From: Nitrospiria bacterium
GTDB lineage: Bacteria > Nitrospirota > Nitrospiria > Nitrospirales > UBA8639
Direction: 5' to 3'
Length of the DNA stretch: 12,039 nt
Assembly (NCBI GenBank): GCA_030430725.1
Contig: JAUIKP010000044.1
Span: 1 to 12,039 of the forward strand
Part shown: positions 1 to 6,329 of the stretch, piece after piece
How the letters are laid out: each line of letters begins with the position of its first letter
Position numbering within the stretch: the stretch's first letter is position 1
Notes under the pieces: generated by a model
Told to the model about the DNA's origin: nothing
The model's input: the letters and a program-made list of their open reading frames with translations, nothing else
Database searches by the model: none
Translations under genes and position numbers: made by a program

Positions 1-25
1 ATTGCGCTTTTCCCTGTCCAAAAGA

Positions 26-72
26 ACCCTGAAATTATTACCGTTGGCCTTTATGCGTAGGCCGTTCAGGGT
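26..72. other. Bulged inverted repeat of unknown role
   Basis: Outer arms ACCCTGAA (26-33) and TTCAGGGT (65-72) are perfectly complementary. They enclose inner arms GGCCT (46-50) and AGGCC (59-63). The fold would be a two-stem hairpin with an asymmetric 12-nt bulge. No clear T-tract follows on either strand, so a terminator call for a gene left of the window is not supported. It lies upstream of the cytochrome promoter and could be a transcript end or a binding site; this is inference only. Confidence 0.25.
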
Positions 73-109
73 GCATTATTTATATCCGCACCAACTCTGT
101 TTCACATTC

Positions 110-139
110 TTGACAGGCGAAAAAACTGATTGATATGAT
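110..139 (+). promoter_or_regulatory. Sigma70-type promoter of the cytochrome c gene
   Basis: A perfect -35 box TTGACA (110-115) is followed after 18 nt by TATGAT (134-139), a 5/6 match to the -10 consensus. Transcription would start near 146, giving a leader of roughly 150 nt before the ATG at 298. It is the best promoter match upstream of the gene. Confidence 0.5.
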
Positions 140-229
140 GACGGAGTTTGTGTGGCTTAAAGTTAGCCTATACTTAAGAAAATAGGGTAGAGGCGCTCAG
201 GCAACACCACTTTACAAAGAGGAAAAAAA

Positions 230-261
230 GGGGAAGTCATTTCGTATCCCCATGGTTTTTT
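230..261 (+). promoter_or_regulatory. Possible leader hairpin upstream of cytochrome c
   Basis: GGGGA (230-234) pairs with TCCCC (247-251) around a 12-nt loop. An A-tract (223-229) precedes the hairpin and a T6 run (256-261) follows it, so the A and T runs could extend the stem. It resembles a weak attenuator in the long leader of the cytochrome gene, ending about 35 nt before its start codon. The stem is short, so the call is tentative. Confidence 0.25.
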
Positions 262-297
262 GCGGACTCATCAACTCTGTTAACCTAGGAGGCTTAC

Positions 298-756
298 ATG
301 ACGTTTTCGATGAAAGTGCTTGGTTTCTTAACGGCCGCGATGTTTTTGACAACCGGTATGGCCATTGCGGGACCGGAAAAGGATCCGCTTAAAGCCCGTG
401 TTCCCGCTGATAAACGCGCTGAAGCCAAAAAGGACAAATCTCCCTTGTACAAAAAAGCCGAAGATGCTCCGGCAGAAATTGTGACGGAAGGGAAAGCTTT
501 GTATGAGGGAAAAGGGACCTGCATCAACTGTCACGGCAAGGCAGGCGATGGCCAAGGTCCGGCAGGGGCGGTCTTAACCCCAGGTCCACGCGATTTCACC
601 AATTGCAAATTTCACAAGAAACGGAAAGATGGCGAACTCATGTGGGTCATTAAGAACGGTAGCCCAGGCACAGGGATGGTTCCTTTGGTCCCAGCCACTA
701 TCAGCGAAGAAGAGGCGTGGAAGATCATTGCGTACGAAAGAAGTTTCTGCAAGTAG
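298..756 (+). CDS. Periplasmic monoheme cytochrome c
   Basis: This is a 152-aa exported class I-like cytochrome c that should shuttle electrons in the periplasm. Residues 1-24 form a signal peptide (basic start, hydrophobic core, A-x-A-type end at AIA|GPEK). A charged Lys-rich linker follows (25-60). The heme domain carries C75-I-N-C78-H79, with H79 as proximal ligand and Met127 (GTGMVPL) as the likely distal ligand. The pattern of glycines and a C-terminal helix (EEEAWKIIAYERSF) fits the family. Two further cysteines, C103 and C151, could form a disulfide. The start is fixed by AGGAGG at 287-292, 5 nt before the ATG; the in-frame Met5 lies too far from it. The gene stands alone between its own promoter and a strong terminator. 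The redox partner is unknown. In Nitrospira-like organisms such proteins are candidate acceptors in nitrite-oxidation chains, but nothing here proves that role. Confidence 0.9.
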   Translation: MTFSMKVLGFLTAAMFLTTGMAIAGPEKDPLKARVPADKRAEAKKDKSPLYKKAEDAPAEIVTEGKALYEGKGTCINCHGKAGDGQGPAGAVLTPGPRDFTNCKFHKKRKDGELMWVIKNGSPGTGMVPLVPATISEEEAWKIIAYERSFCK

Positions 757-784
757 TACAAGTAGTAATAGTTATTTTCATGAA

Positions 785-820
785 AACCTCCGCCGGGTCA
801 GCCCGGCGGAGGTTTTTTTT
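785..820 (+). terminator. Strong intrinsic terminator after cytochrome c
   Basis: A 13-bp perfect stem (AACCTCCGCCGGG, 785-797, with its complement at 802-814) closes a 4-nt loop and runs into a continuous T-tract (813-820). It begins 28 nt after the cytochrome stop codon and isolates that gene from the next operon. Confidence 0.93.
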
Positions 821-861
821 GAGAAGAACCGATCCCCTCTCCCAATAATCAGGGTTCCCCG

Positions 862-910
862 TTGACACCATTCAAACCCCTTGACTAGACTCAATCTGGG
901 AGAAGATAAT
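862..910 (+). promoter_or_regulatory. Tandem sigma70-type promoters for the basic protein/HEAT operon
   Basis: Two overlapping matches are visible. P1 is TTGACA (862-867), an 18-nt spacer, and TAGACT (886-891). P2 is TTGACT (881-886), an 18-nt spacer, and GATAAT (905-910), with 5/6 in both boxes. P2 is the better overall match and would start near 917, giving a leader of about 45 nt to the ATG at 962. One of the two may be fortuitous. Confidence 0.45.
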
Positions 911-961
911 CCATGCCCCTATTCGTCAATCAAATTTTTCGTGTAAGGAGAGTATAATCAT

Positions 962-1165
962 ATGGCCAAACGACGATCACTTCAGGAGGATGCAAAATCC
1001 CTAAAAGCCAAAGTCACCAAATCTCTAGCCGATAGCGACAATCCTGAGGGAGATTCAACCATCCGGTCATTACGAAAACGCTTACGACGGGTGCAACGGA
1101 AAGTCCGAACTGCCAAACAGCGCGAGGAACACCGAAAATCCAAGAAAGTCGTGACAGAGGCCTAA
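962..1165 (+). CDS. Small highly basic protein, unknown function
   Basis: This 67-aa protein has no signal peptide or membrane segment. It contains 11 Lys and 11 Arg against 9 acidic residues, a net charge of about +13. Residues 35-63 form a predicted long amphipathic, Arg/Lys-rich helix (IRSLRKRLRRVQRKVRTAKQ) that could bind nucleic acid or an acidic protein. AAGGAG at 945-950 is the ribosome binding site, with an 11-nt spacing that is slightly long. The gene ends 44 nt before the HEAT-repeat gene with no terminator between them, so they are probably co-transcribed. I do not recognise the family. Its real coding status is supported by the RBS, promoter, operon position and non-random composition. 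Confidence 0.7.
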   Translation: MAKRRSLQEDAKSLKAKVTKSLADSDNPEGDSTIRSLRKRLRRVQRKVRTAKQREEHRKSKKVVTEA

Positions 1166-1209
1166 TGCTCTGCTGATCGACCCTGCAGCGAATGTGGAGG
1201 AATTGAGTG

Positions 1210-2079
1210 ATGCAAGACGACAAACAAAATATCGATGATGCATTTTCAGATCAAACAGAGGAGTTTGTATCGTTAGAAGGCAAAACAACCCTGCCTCAAG
1301 ACGAACTGGTGGATGAAGTCTCCGAAGCGATCACGGGAGAAGCCGAGGAAGAAACAGCCGACACCGTCGCCTCAGCTGAAACCGAGGAGAACACAGAACA
1401 AGAAGAGGAGTTGGTCGAGGAACAGGTCAAAGATGAAATCGATATCCAAATCGATCTTTTGAATGACTCAGAATGGGTCGTCCGACGCGAAGCAGTGATT
1501 ACCCTGGGCGAAATGGGTGATGAACGCTGTGTCGAGCCTCTCGTTCGGTGTCTTCGCGACGGCGATTGGCAGGTTCGGGAGGCCGCAGTTGAAGCCATTG
1601 CCATGATTGGATCACCAGCCGTGGACCTGCTACTCCGCTATATACGAGACTACGATGCGCGAAAATCCGTGATCAAAGCATTGGGGAAGATTAACGATGA
1701 ACGAGTCCTCGATCCCTTAATTTCGATGCTTCACAATGATGAATTTAAAGACGATGCGACCTGGGCCCTCGCAGAACTTGGACAACCCGCTGTTGGACGA
1801 TTACTCGAATGCCTCAAGAATCAAGATGAAGTGATTAGAAAACAGGCCATTCTGGCTCTAGGCGAGATTAAGGATGCCAGTAGCGTTGATTTATTGATCG
1901 AGCGATTGCAAGACCCCGACTGGTTCATTCGACTCTCGTCGGCAGCCGCACTAGAAAAAATTGGAGATCCACGTGGCCGTGAGGCGATCAAACCCTTGAT
2001 GAAAGATCCTGATTTGGTGGTTCGCTTACGCATCGAACGCATGTTGGCAGCATGGAAGAAACAGGCTGTCACGGCTTAA
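1210..2079 (+). CDS. HEAT-repeat protein with acidic N-terminal tail
   Basis: The 289-aa product is cytoplasmic. Its first ~79 residues are extremely acidic (about 30 Asp/Glu against 3 Lys) and likely disordered. From ~80 to ~285 it is built of HEAT/PBS-lyase-type helical repeats of about 30 residues. They are recognisable by recurring units such as DSEWVVRREAVITLGEMGD, DGDWQVREAAVEAIAMIG, QDEVIRKQAILALGEIKD and DPDWFIRLSSAAALEKIGD. Such solenoids act as protein-protein scaffolds; no enzymatic residues are evident. GGAGG at 1196-1200 lies 9 nt before this ATG; a GTG at 1207 directly in front is an equally possible start and adds one residue. The partner is unknown. The charge complementarity with the basic 67-aa protein encoded just upstream suggests, but does not prove, that the two interact. 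Confidence 0.88.
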   Translation: MQDDKQNIDDAFSDQTEEFVSLEGKTTLPQDELVDEVSEAITGEAEEETADTVASAETEENTEQEEELVEEQVKDEIDIQIDLLNDSEWVVRREAVITLGEMGDERCVEPLVRCLRDGDWQVREAAVEAIAMIGSPAVDLLLRYIRDYDARKSVIKALGKINDERVLDPLISMLHNDEFKDDATWALAELGQPAVGRLLECLKNQDEVIRKQAILALGEIKDASSVDLLIERLQDPDWFIRLSSAAALEKIGDPRGREAIKPLMKDPDLVVRLRIERMLAAWKKQAVTA

Positions 2080-2113
2080 TCCTGTTTTAAGCATTCAGGG
2101 TTGTGAATATACC

Positions 2114-2151
2114 AGACCCCTCAATTGCCTAGACAATTGAGGGGTCTTTTT
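2114..2151 (+). terminator. Strong intrinsic terminator after the HEAT-repeat gene
   Basis: A 14-bp perfect stem (AGACCCCTCAATTG at 2114-2127 with 2134-2147) surrounds a 6-nt loop and is followed by a T run to 2151. It ends the basic protein/HEAT operon 35 nt after the stop. On the opposite strand there is no matching T-tract, so it is probably unidirectional. Confidence 0.92.
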
Positions 2152-2307
2152 ATGAGATGAATTTATTACGCTTTCCCGCCAGACTCGTCAATTCCACATA
2201 TGGCCCCATCGAAAAGACGATGGGAACCGGACAAATCCCGAATTATTAGAGGGGGTGAAATAACAAAGAACACAAACGGCGGCGGGCGGGCTATTGAACC
2301 GGCTTGA

Positions 2308-2733
2308 TCAAGGCATAACGGATTGCAAATCTTGACGGAGATCATCCAGCAAGTGAGGAGGAAGGCTATGGCCTTTGGCCAGACTTTGCTGGGCCTCTTG
2401 AAACTTCTGTTTAACGATTTGGATTTTTTGAGCCATGGGTCCTTGAGGGTCCAATTCCACCGCTTGATCTAAATGGCGAAGTGCACGCTCAAACTCGCCT
2501 GAAGCTTCTTTGAAATGATGGTCTAACGCATGCGCTCGCCCCTCCAAAATGCCATCTTTTGCTGCCAGCATTTGTCGCTGCAAGTTGGTCTTCTGATCAA
2601 ATCCGATCGTATTCTCCAGAACTTGTCCCGACAGGTCCCGCAATCGCTGCTTCACTTCGTCCGGCTTTTGCCCCGTGTAATAGCCCAACCCAAATACAAT
2701 ACCCAGCAGGATCAATATTCGTAAAACTTTCAT
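2308..2733 (-). CDS. Membrane-anchored helical protein, unknown function
   Basis: The 141-aa product has one N-terminal hydrophobic segment (residues ~4-20, including GIVFGLGYYTG) with a basic residue in front. It could be an uncleaved anchor placing the rest outside the cytoplasm. Residues 25-140 are predicted to be almost entirely helical and charged. A stretch at ~68-118 has TPR-like character (ASGEFERALRHLDQAVELDP), with the typical A and P positions. No catalytic motif is visible. A GAGG-type RBS lies about 8 nt upstream of the ATG on the minus strand. It follows the glucan phosphorylase gene by 267 bp on the same strand; that gap is long enough for a separate promoter, and I saw no convincing one. 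I do not recognise a named family. Confidence 0.75.
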   Translation of the reverse strand: MKVLRILILLGIVFGLGYYTGQKPDEVKQRLRDLSGQVLENTIGFDQKTNLQRQMLAAKDGILEGRAHALDHHFKEASGEFERALRHLDQAVELDPQGPMAQKIQIVKQKFQEAQQSLAKGHSLPPHLLDDLRQDLQSVMP

Positions 2734-3000
2734 AGTAGACCTCGCTCGCTCATAGTGCGTTCCGCTCTTCGCTGAATAGACATCGACCCTTGTTTGCTGC
2801 CTGAATAAGCCTGGAAGGGAAACGCATTTCGATTGAGGAGAATCCGATGAGACAGGGGATAGCGCACCATACGTAAGTCGATGGTATCACTGCATGGCAG
2901 AAGGTACAACTCTGATATGGGATACACCATGCATGACCTTCTCGGCAAAGAGTCAGCCTATGGCACATGAGGCGAAAACTTATAGAGCACGCTGAGGGAT

Positions 3001-5154
3001 TCAGGCCAGCTTTTCGCCTCGCGCCTTTCCTGCCTCTGAAAACAACGGCGTATAGGCACGCTTCACATATTCTTTGAGCATACGACGGGCACTGAACCTT
3101 GGAGCCGATGTCCGAATAGAATTTTTGACGACGGTGCACCACCCGTGTGGAATACCATCAACCCCACGGTCGTAATACAGCGGAATCACCTCGTTTTCAA
3201 GTTTAGTGTAAAGGCCGACCATATCCAGGTCATCCTGGGCCCAATCGCCAAGGGGTTCTTCAGGGAGAGGCACTGCCCAGCCATTGCTTCCATCATAGCC
3301 TTCCTTCCACCACCCATCTAACACACTCAAATTGGGCACGCCATTTAAGGCGGCTTTCTGGCCGCTTGTCCCGCTTGCCTCCAACGGCGGGCGGGGATTA
3401 TTGAGCCAGACATCGACCCCTTGCACCAAATATTTGGCCACATGCATGTCGTAATCTTCGACAAAGGCAATATGGCCACCCAGATGATGTGCTTTGGCAA
3501 ATTGATAAATACGATGAATGAGTTCACGGCCGGCTTGGTCCGCGGGATGAGATTTTCCAGCAAAGATAATTTGAACTGGCCGCCATGGATTCAACAGAAT
3601 CTGTTTCAGCCGGTCCAGATCTGAAAACAACAACGTGGCCCGTTTATAGGAGGCAAATCGCCTGGCAAAGCCCAGGGTCATTGAATGCGGCTCAAGAAAT
3701 GCCCCACTCGCCAACACTTGGATAGGCTCCATCGTCCCATCCATCCATCCCATCCGGGCCCGCTGTCTGATAAACGTCAACAACTTTCGTTTCAAAAATT
3801 GCCGGACCTCCCATATTTCCTCATTCGGCACCTCTTTTATGCGCTGCCACATGGTCGGATCGTCACACCGTTCCCGCCAGTCCGAGCCAAGATATTTCTG
3901 ATACAACACATCCATTTCCTGGGCAATCCACGTGGGGACATGCACCCCATTGGTGACGCTGTGAATAGGTACATCCTGCAGCGGTCGTTCCGGCCACAAA
4001 ATGTGAAACATTTTTTTGGAAACCTGTTCGTGTTCCTTGCTCACGCCATTAATGAATGAGGCCAGGCGGATAGGTAATGTCGTCATATGGAATTGATCCT
4101 TTGATAATTCCGGATGACGCCCCAACGCCATAAAATCTTCCTGCCTAAGTCCGACCTCTTCCCACCACCATTGACAATGCTCACGAATCAGGTCAACCGA
4201 AAAAACATCATGCCCGGCAGGAACGGGCGTATGGGTTGTAAAGACCGTACTCTGGCGAACCTGAGCGGCCGCCTCCGACAAGGATAACCCTTGATGAAGT
4301 TGTTCCCGGATCCGTTCGATTAGAAAAAAAGCCGGATGTCCTTCATTGGCATGCCACACATGAGGGTCACGTCCCACCGTACGTAACGCTCGAACACCGC
4401 CGATGCCCAACAACAACTCCTGACAAAGCCGTGTGCGATGATCTCCTCCATAGAGCCGGGCAGTCAGATGACGATCCTCTGGTGAGTTTTCCGGTGTATC
4501 GGTATCCAAAAGATACAGCGAAACCCGGCCCACTTGGATCTGCCAGATCACACACGCGACCATTCGGGAACCCAATTGGACTTGAACCTTTGCCAAATCC
4601 CCGGTCGGTGTCCGCGCCAATTCAATCGGCATCATCATCGGATCGACGGAATCATACACGGCCTCCTGCCAACCATTGGTATCCACGACCTGTCGAAAGT
4701 AGGCTTGGCTATACATAAATCCGACAGCCACCAGCGGCACTCCCAGATCACTCGCCTCTTTGAGATGATCACCAGCCAGAATCCCCAGTCCCCCGCTATA
4801 GAGGGGAACAGAACGATGCAATCCAAATTCCGCCGAAAAATAGGCAATGGTGCGATCCTGCCACTGAGGATACGTTCGCCCAAACCAGTGCCCTTTGGCC
4901 TCCATATAGACATGAAACGCCTTCATGGCCTCACGATACAGAGAAAGAAACACCACATCTTGCCCAAGAGCCTCTAACCGATCCGAGGCAATCTTCTGCA
5001 ACTGCTTAATGGGATCGTGATAGGTCAGACGCCAGAGTGTGGGGTCGATATAAGAAAAGACGGCCCGGCCTTCAGGAGACCAACTCCACCACACATTTTG
5101 AGCTAACTCAGATAGATTACGAAATTCTTCCGTCAACGTACGAGTTTGATTCAT
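3001..5154 (-). CDS. glgP: Alpha-glucan (glycogen) phosphorylase, GT35
   Basis: This 717-aa PLP enzyme should release glucose-1-phosphate from glycogen or maltodextrin using phosphate, in the cytoplasm. The N-terminus (~10-55, LAQNVWWSWSPEG) matches the segment typical of the shorter bacterial/archaeal alpha-glucan phosphorylase subfamily. Family signatures follow in order: GGLGILAGDHLKEASDLGVP (~121-140), HANEGHPAFF (~268-277), TTHTPVPAGHD (~306-316), SVTNGVHVPTWI (~399-410), GFARRFASYKRA (~495-506) and EASGTSGQKAALNG (~592-605). K600 is the expected PLP-binding lysine. The length fits this subfamily, and all core motifs are intact. The RBS before the ATG is weak. The gene lies 111 bp after an unrecognised 299-aa gene on the same strand, probably as an operon. 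Nitrospira-type bacteria are known to store glycogen, which fits a reserve-mobilisation role. No glycogen synthase or branching enzyme is in the window. Confidence 0.95.
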   Translation of the reverse strand: MNQTRTLTEEFRNLSELAQNVWWSWSPEGRAVFSYIDPTLWRLTYHDPIKQLQKIASDRLEALGQDVVFLSLYREAMKAFHVYMEAKGHWFGRTYPQWQDRTIAYFSAEFGLHRSVPLYSGGLGILAGDHLKEASDLGVPLVAVGFMYSQAYFRQVVDTNGWQEAVYDSVDPMMMPIELARTPTGDLAKVQVQLGSRMVACVIWQIQVGRVSLYLLDTDTPENSPEDRHLTARLYGGDHRTRLCQELLLGIGGVRALRTVGRDPHVWHANEGHPAFFLIERIREQLHQGLSLSEAAAQVRQSTVFTTHTPVPAGHDVFSVDLIREHCQWWWEEVGLRQEDFMALGRHPELSKDQFHMTTLPIRLASFINGVSKEHEQVSKKMFHILWPERPLQDVPIHSVTNGVHVPTWIAQEMDVLYQKYLGSDWRERCDDPTMWQRIKEVPNEEIWEVRQFLKRKLLTFIRQRARMGWMDGTMEPIQVLASGAFLEPHSMTLGFARRFASYKRATLLFSDLDRLKQILLNPWRPVQIIFAGKSHPADQAGRELIHRIYQFAKAHHLGGHIAFVEDYDMHVAKYLVQGVDVWLNNPRPPLEASGTSGQKAALNGVPNLSVLDGWWKEGYDGSNGWAVPLPEEPLGDWAQDDLDMVGLYTKLENEVIPLYYDRGVDGIPHGWCTVVKNSIRTSAPRFSARRMLKEYVKRAYTPLFSEAGKARGEKLA

Positions 5155-5187
5155 AGGATATACTCACAAAAAGATGGCATCATCCAA

Positions 5188-5206
5188 TGGTGAAGGATCT
5201 TCACCA
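5188..5206 (-). other. Short inverted repeat in the glgP leader
   Basis: TGGTGAAG (5188-5195) and CTTCACCA (5199-5206) form an 8-bp perfect stem with a 3-nt loop, between the 299-aa gene and glgP. A T5 run appears about 17 nt downstream on the minus strand, too far for a standard terminator. It may be a regulatory hairpin or a protein-binding palindrome. Confidence 0.3.
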
Positions 5207-5265
5207 ATCATAGACACATGTTGAAGTGGTCAAAGAGAACACTCAGAAGAGTCAGTTAGAGAGGG

Positions 5266-6165
5266 TTAGGCATTCCCAACAGGTTGATTTGGGTTCGTCC
5301 CCGCTTGCGCCAACGAAGCCAATACCGCAAACCGCTCGCCCACGATCCGGGTCGCCCGGTTCATGTGCTTGGCCAATTCCTTAGCTTCATCGGGAGGAAG
5401 GTCGCGACGAAACTGTGGATGCAGCCCCCACCATGATTCGACTTCCTCCCCTTGTGCGCGGGACACCACGCTGATCAGCTTGATCAGGTTTTTCCCGGCT
5501 GTCTCCGGGGCACCGGATGGTGTCGAAGAGCTTCCTTTCTCAGCAGCCACAGACGCCACGGACTCTTCCTTGGCCACGGAATGAGCCGCAGATGTCGCCG
5601 GTTCGACTTTGGGTGTAGTCGCATCTTCAAATAGACTTTTGAGGGCCGGGACGACCGCGGTTCCACACAAAAATGCCGCAGCGGTAATTTCCTGCTTGCC
5701 AGGGGCTCCGGCTTTAGAGGCAATGCGCTCCGAAAAAAACTGGAAATACTGATCCCGCTCTTTAGTTTGGTCTGTGACGACAAACTTAAACTTTTCATAG
5801 GTTTTTCGACTATCCGCCACCACCTGGCCAACGGACAGGGTCACCTCCATGTCGTCCACTTCACTGGAGCTCAAGGAGGGGGCCAGGACCGTTTTTAACT
5901 GATGGGCCACGGAATCTTCCAAGCTATTCATAAATTCCTTTTGGGCCTGAATCGGGACATAAAATCCAGACAGCCGATCCACCAGATTAAACAGCATACG
6001 CAGGAATTCCAAATAAATTTCCCATTCCTGCTTTCGCTGCAGCTTCATGGCAAGCTGTTGGTCAGACCGTTTGATCAGGCCGACCGATTCCCGGGCCACG
6101 CTCATCATCGTATGAGCCAGATCCTTCAAGATACTCTCGTAATTCGCTGCAGATGGTTTGGCCAT
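5266..6165 (-). CDS. Unrecognised cytoplasmic protein upstream of glgP
   Basis: This 299-aa protein has no signal peptide or membrane helix. An N-terminal helical domain (residues ~1-180, including EWEIYLEFLRMLFNLVDRLSGFYVPIQAQ) is joined by a low-complexity Ala/Ser/Pro/Glu linker (~183-222) to a C-terminal segment (~225-285, with ESWWGLHPQFRRDLP). I do not recognise either part and assign no function. The chosen start is the ATG at 6165, because GGAG lies 6 nt upstream. A TTG two codons earlier would sit directly against that GGAG and is unlikely. A clear promoter precedes it. It is the first gene of a probable unit with glgP, 111 bp downstream, so a link to glycogen turnover is possible, but position is the only evidence. 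Confidence 0.8.
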   Translation of the reverse strand: MAKPSAANYESILKDLAHTMMSVARESVGLIKRSDQQLAMKLQRKQEWEIYLEFLRMLFNLVDRLSGFYVPIQAQKEFMNSLEDSVAHQLKTVLAPSLSSSEVDDMEVTLSVGQVVADSRKTYEKFKFVVTDQTKERDQYFQFFSERIASKAGAPGKQEITAAAFLCGTAVVPALKSLFEDATTPKVEPATSAAHSVAKEESVASVAAEKGSSSTPSGAPETAGKNLIKLISVVSRAQGEEVESWWGLHPQFRRDLPPDEAKELAKHMNRATRIVGERFAVLASLAQAGTNPNQPVGNA

Positions 6166-6187
6166 GTTCAACTCCGTAATTACGTAA

Positions 6188-6216
6188 AGTATAACCGAGG
6201 GCCCGCGACCTGTCCA
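6188..6216 (-). promoter_or_regulatory. Sigma70-type promoter for the minus-strand unit
   Basis: Reading the minus strand, TGGACA (6216-6211) is a 5/6 -35 box and TATACT (6193-6188) a 5/6 -10 box, with the ideal 17-nt spacer. Transcription would start near 6180, leaving a leader of about 15 nt that contains the GGAG RBS of the 299-aa gene. Confidence 0.6.
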
Positions 6217-6329
6217 AGCCTAAAATCGCTCGCGTTGCAACACACCACCACGTATGCTATACACGGCCCAAGGTCTTCGAAAGACGAAACCCGGGTGTAT
6301 AGCTCCCGTCAATTCCTGCCCATGGATTC

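Noticed and set aside
2750..3142. 130-codon minus-strand open frame overlapping the end of glgP
   Set aside because: It overlaps about 140 bp of the certain glgP coding region in another frame and looks like a frame shadow running into the intergenic gap.
4431..4977. Plus-strand open frames of 95 and 147 codons inside glgP
   Set aside because: They are antisense to a full-length glucan phosphorylase with every motif intact, so they are frame shadows.
6166..6171. TTG start two codons upstream for the 299-aa protein
   Set aside because: The GGAG ribosome binding site would directly abut this TTG; spacing favours the ATG at 6165.
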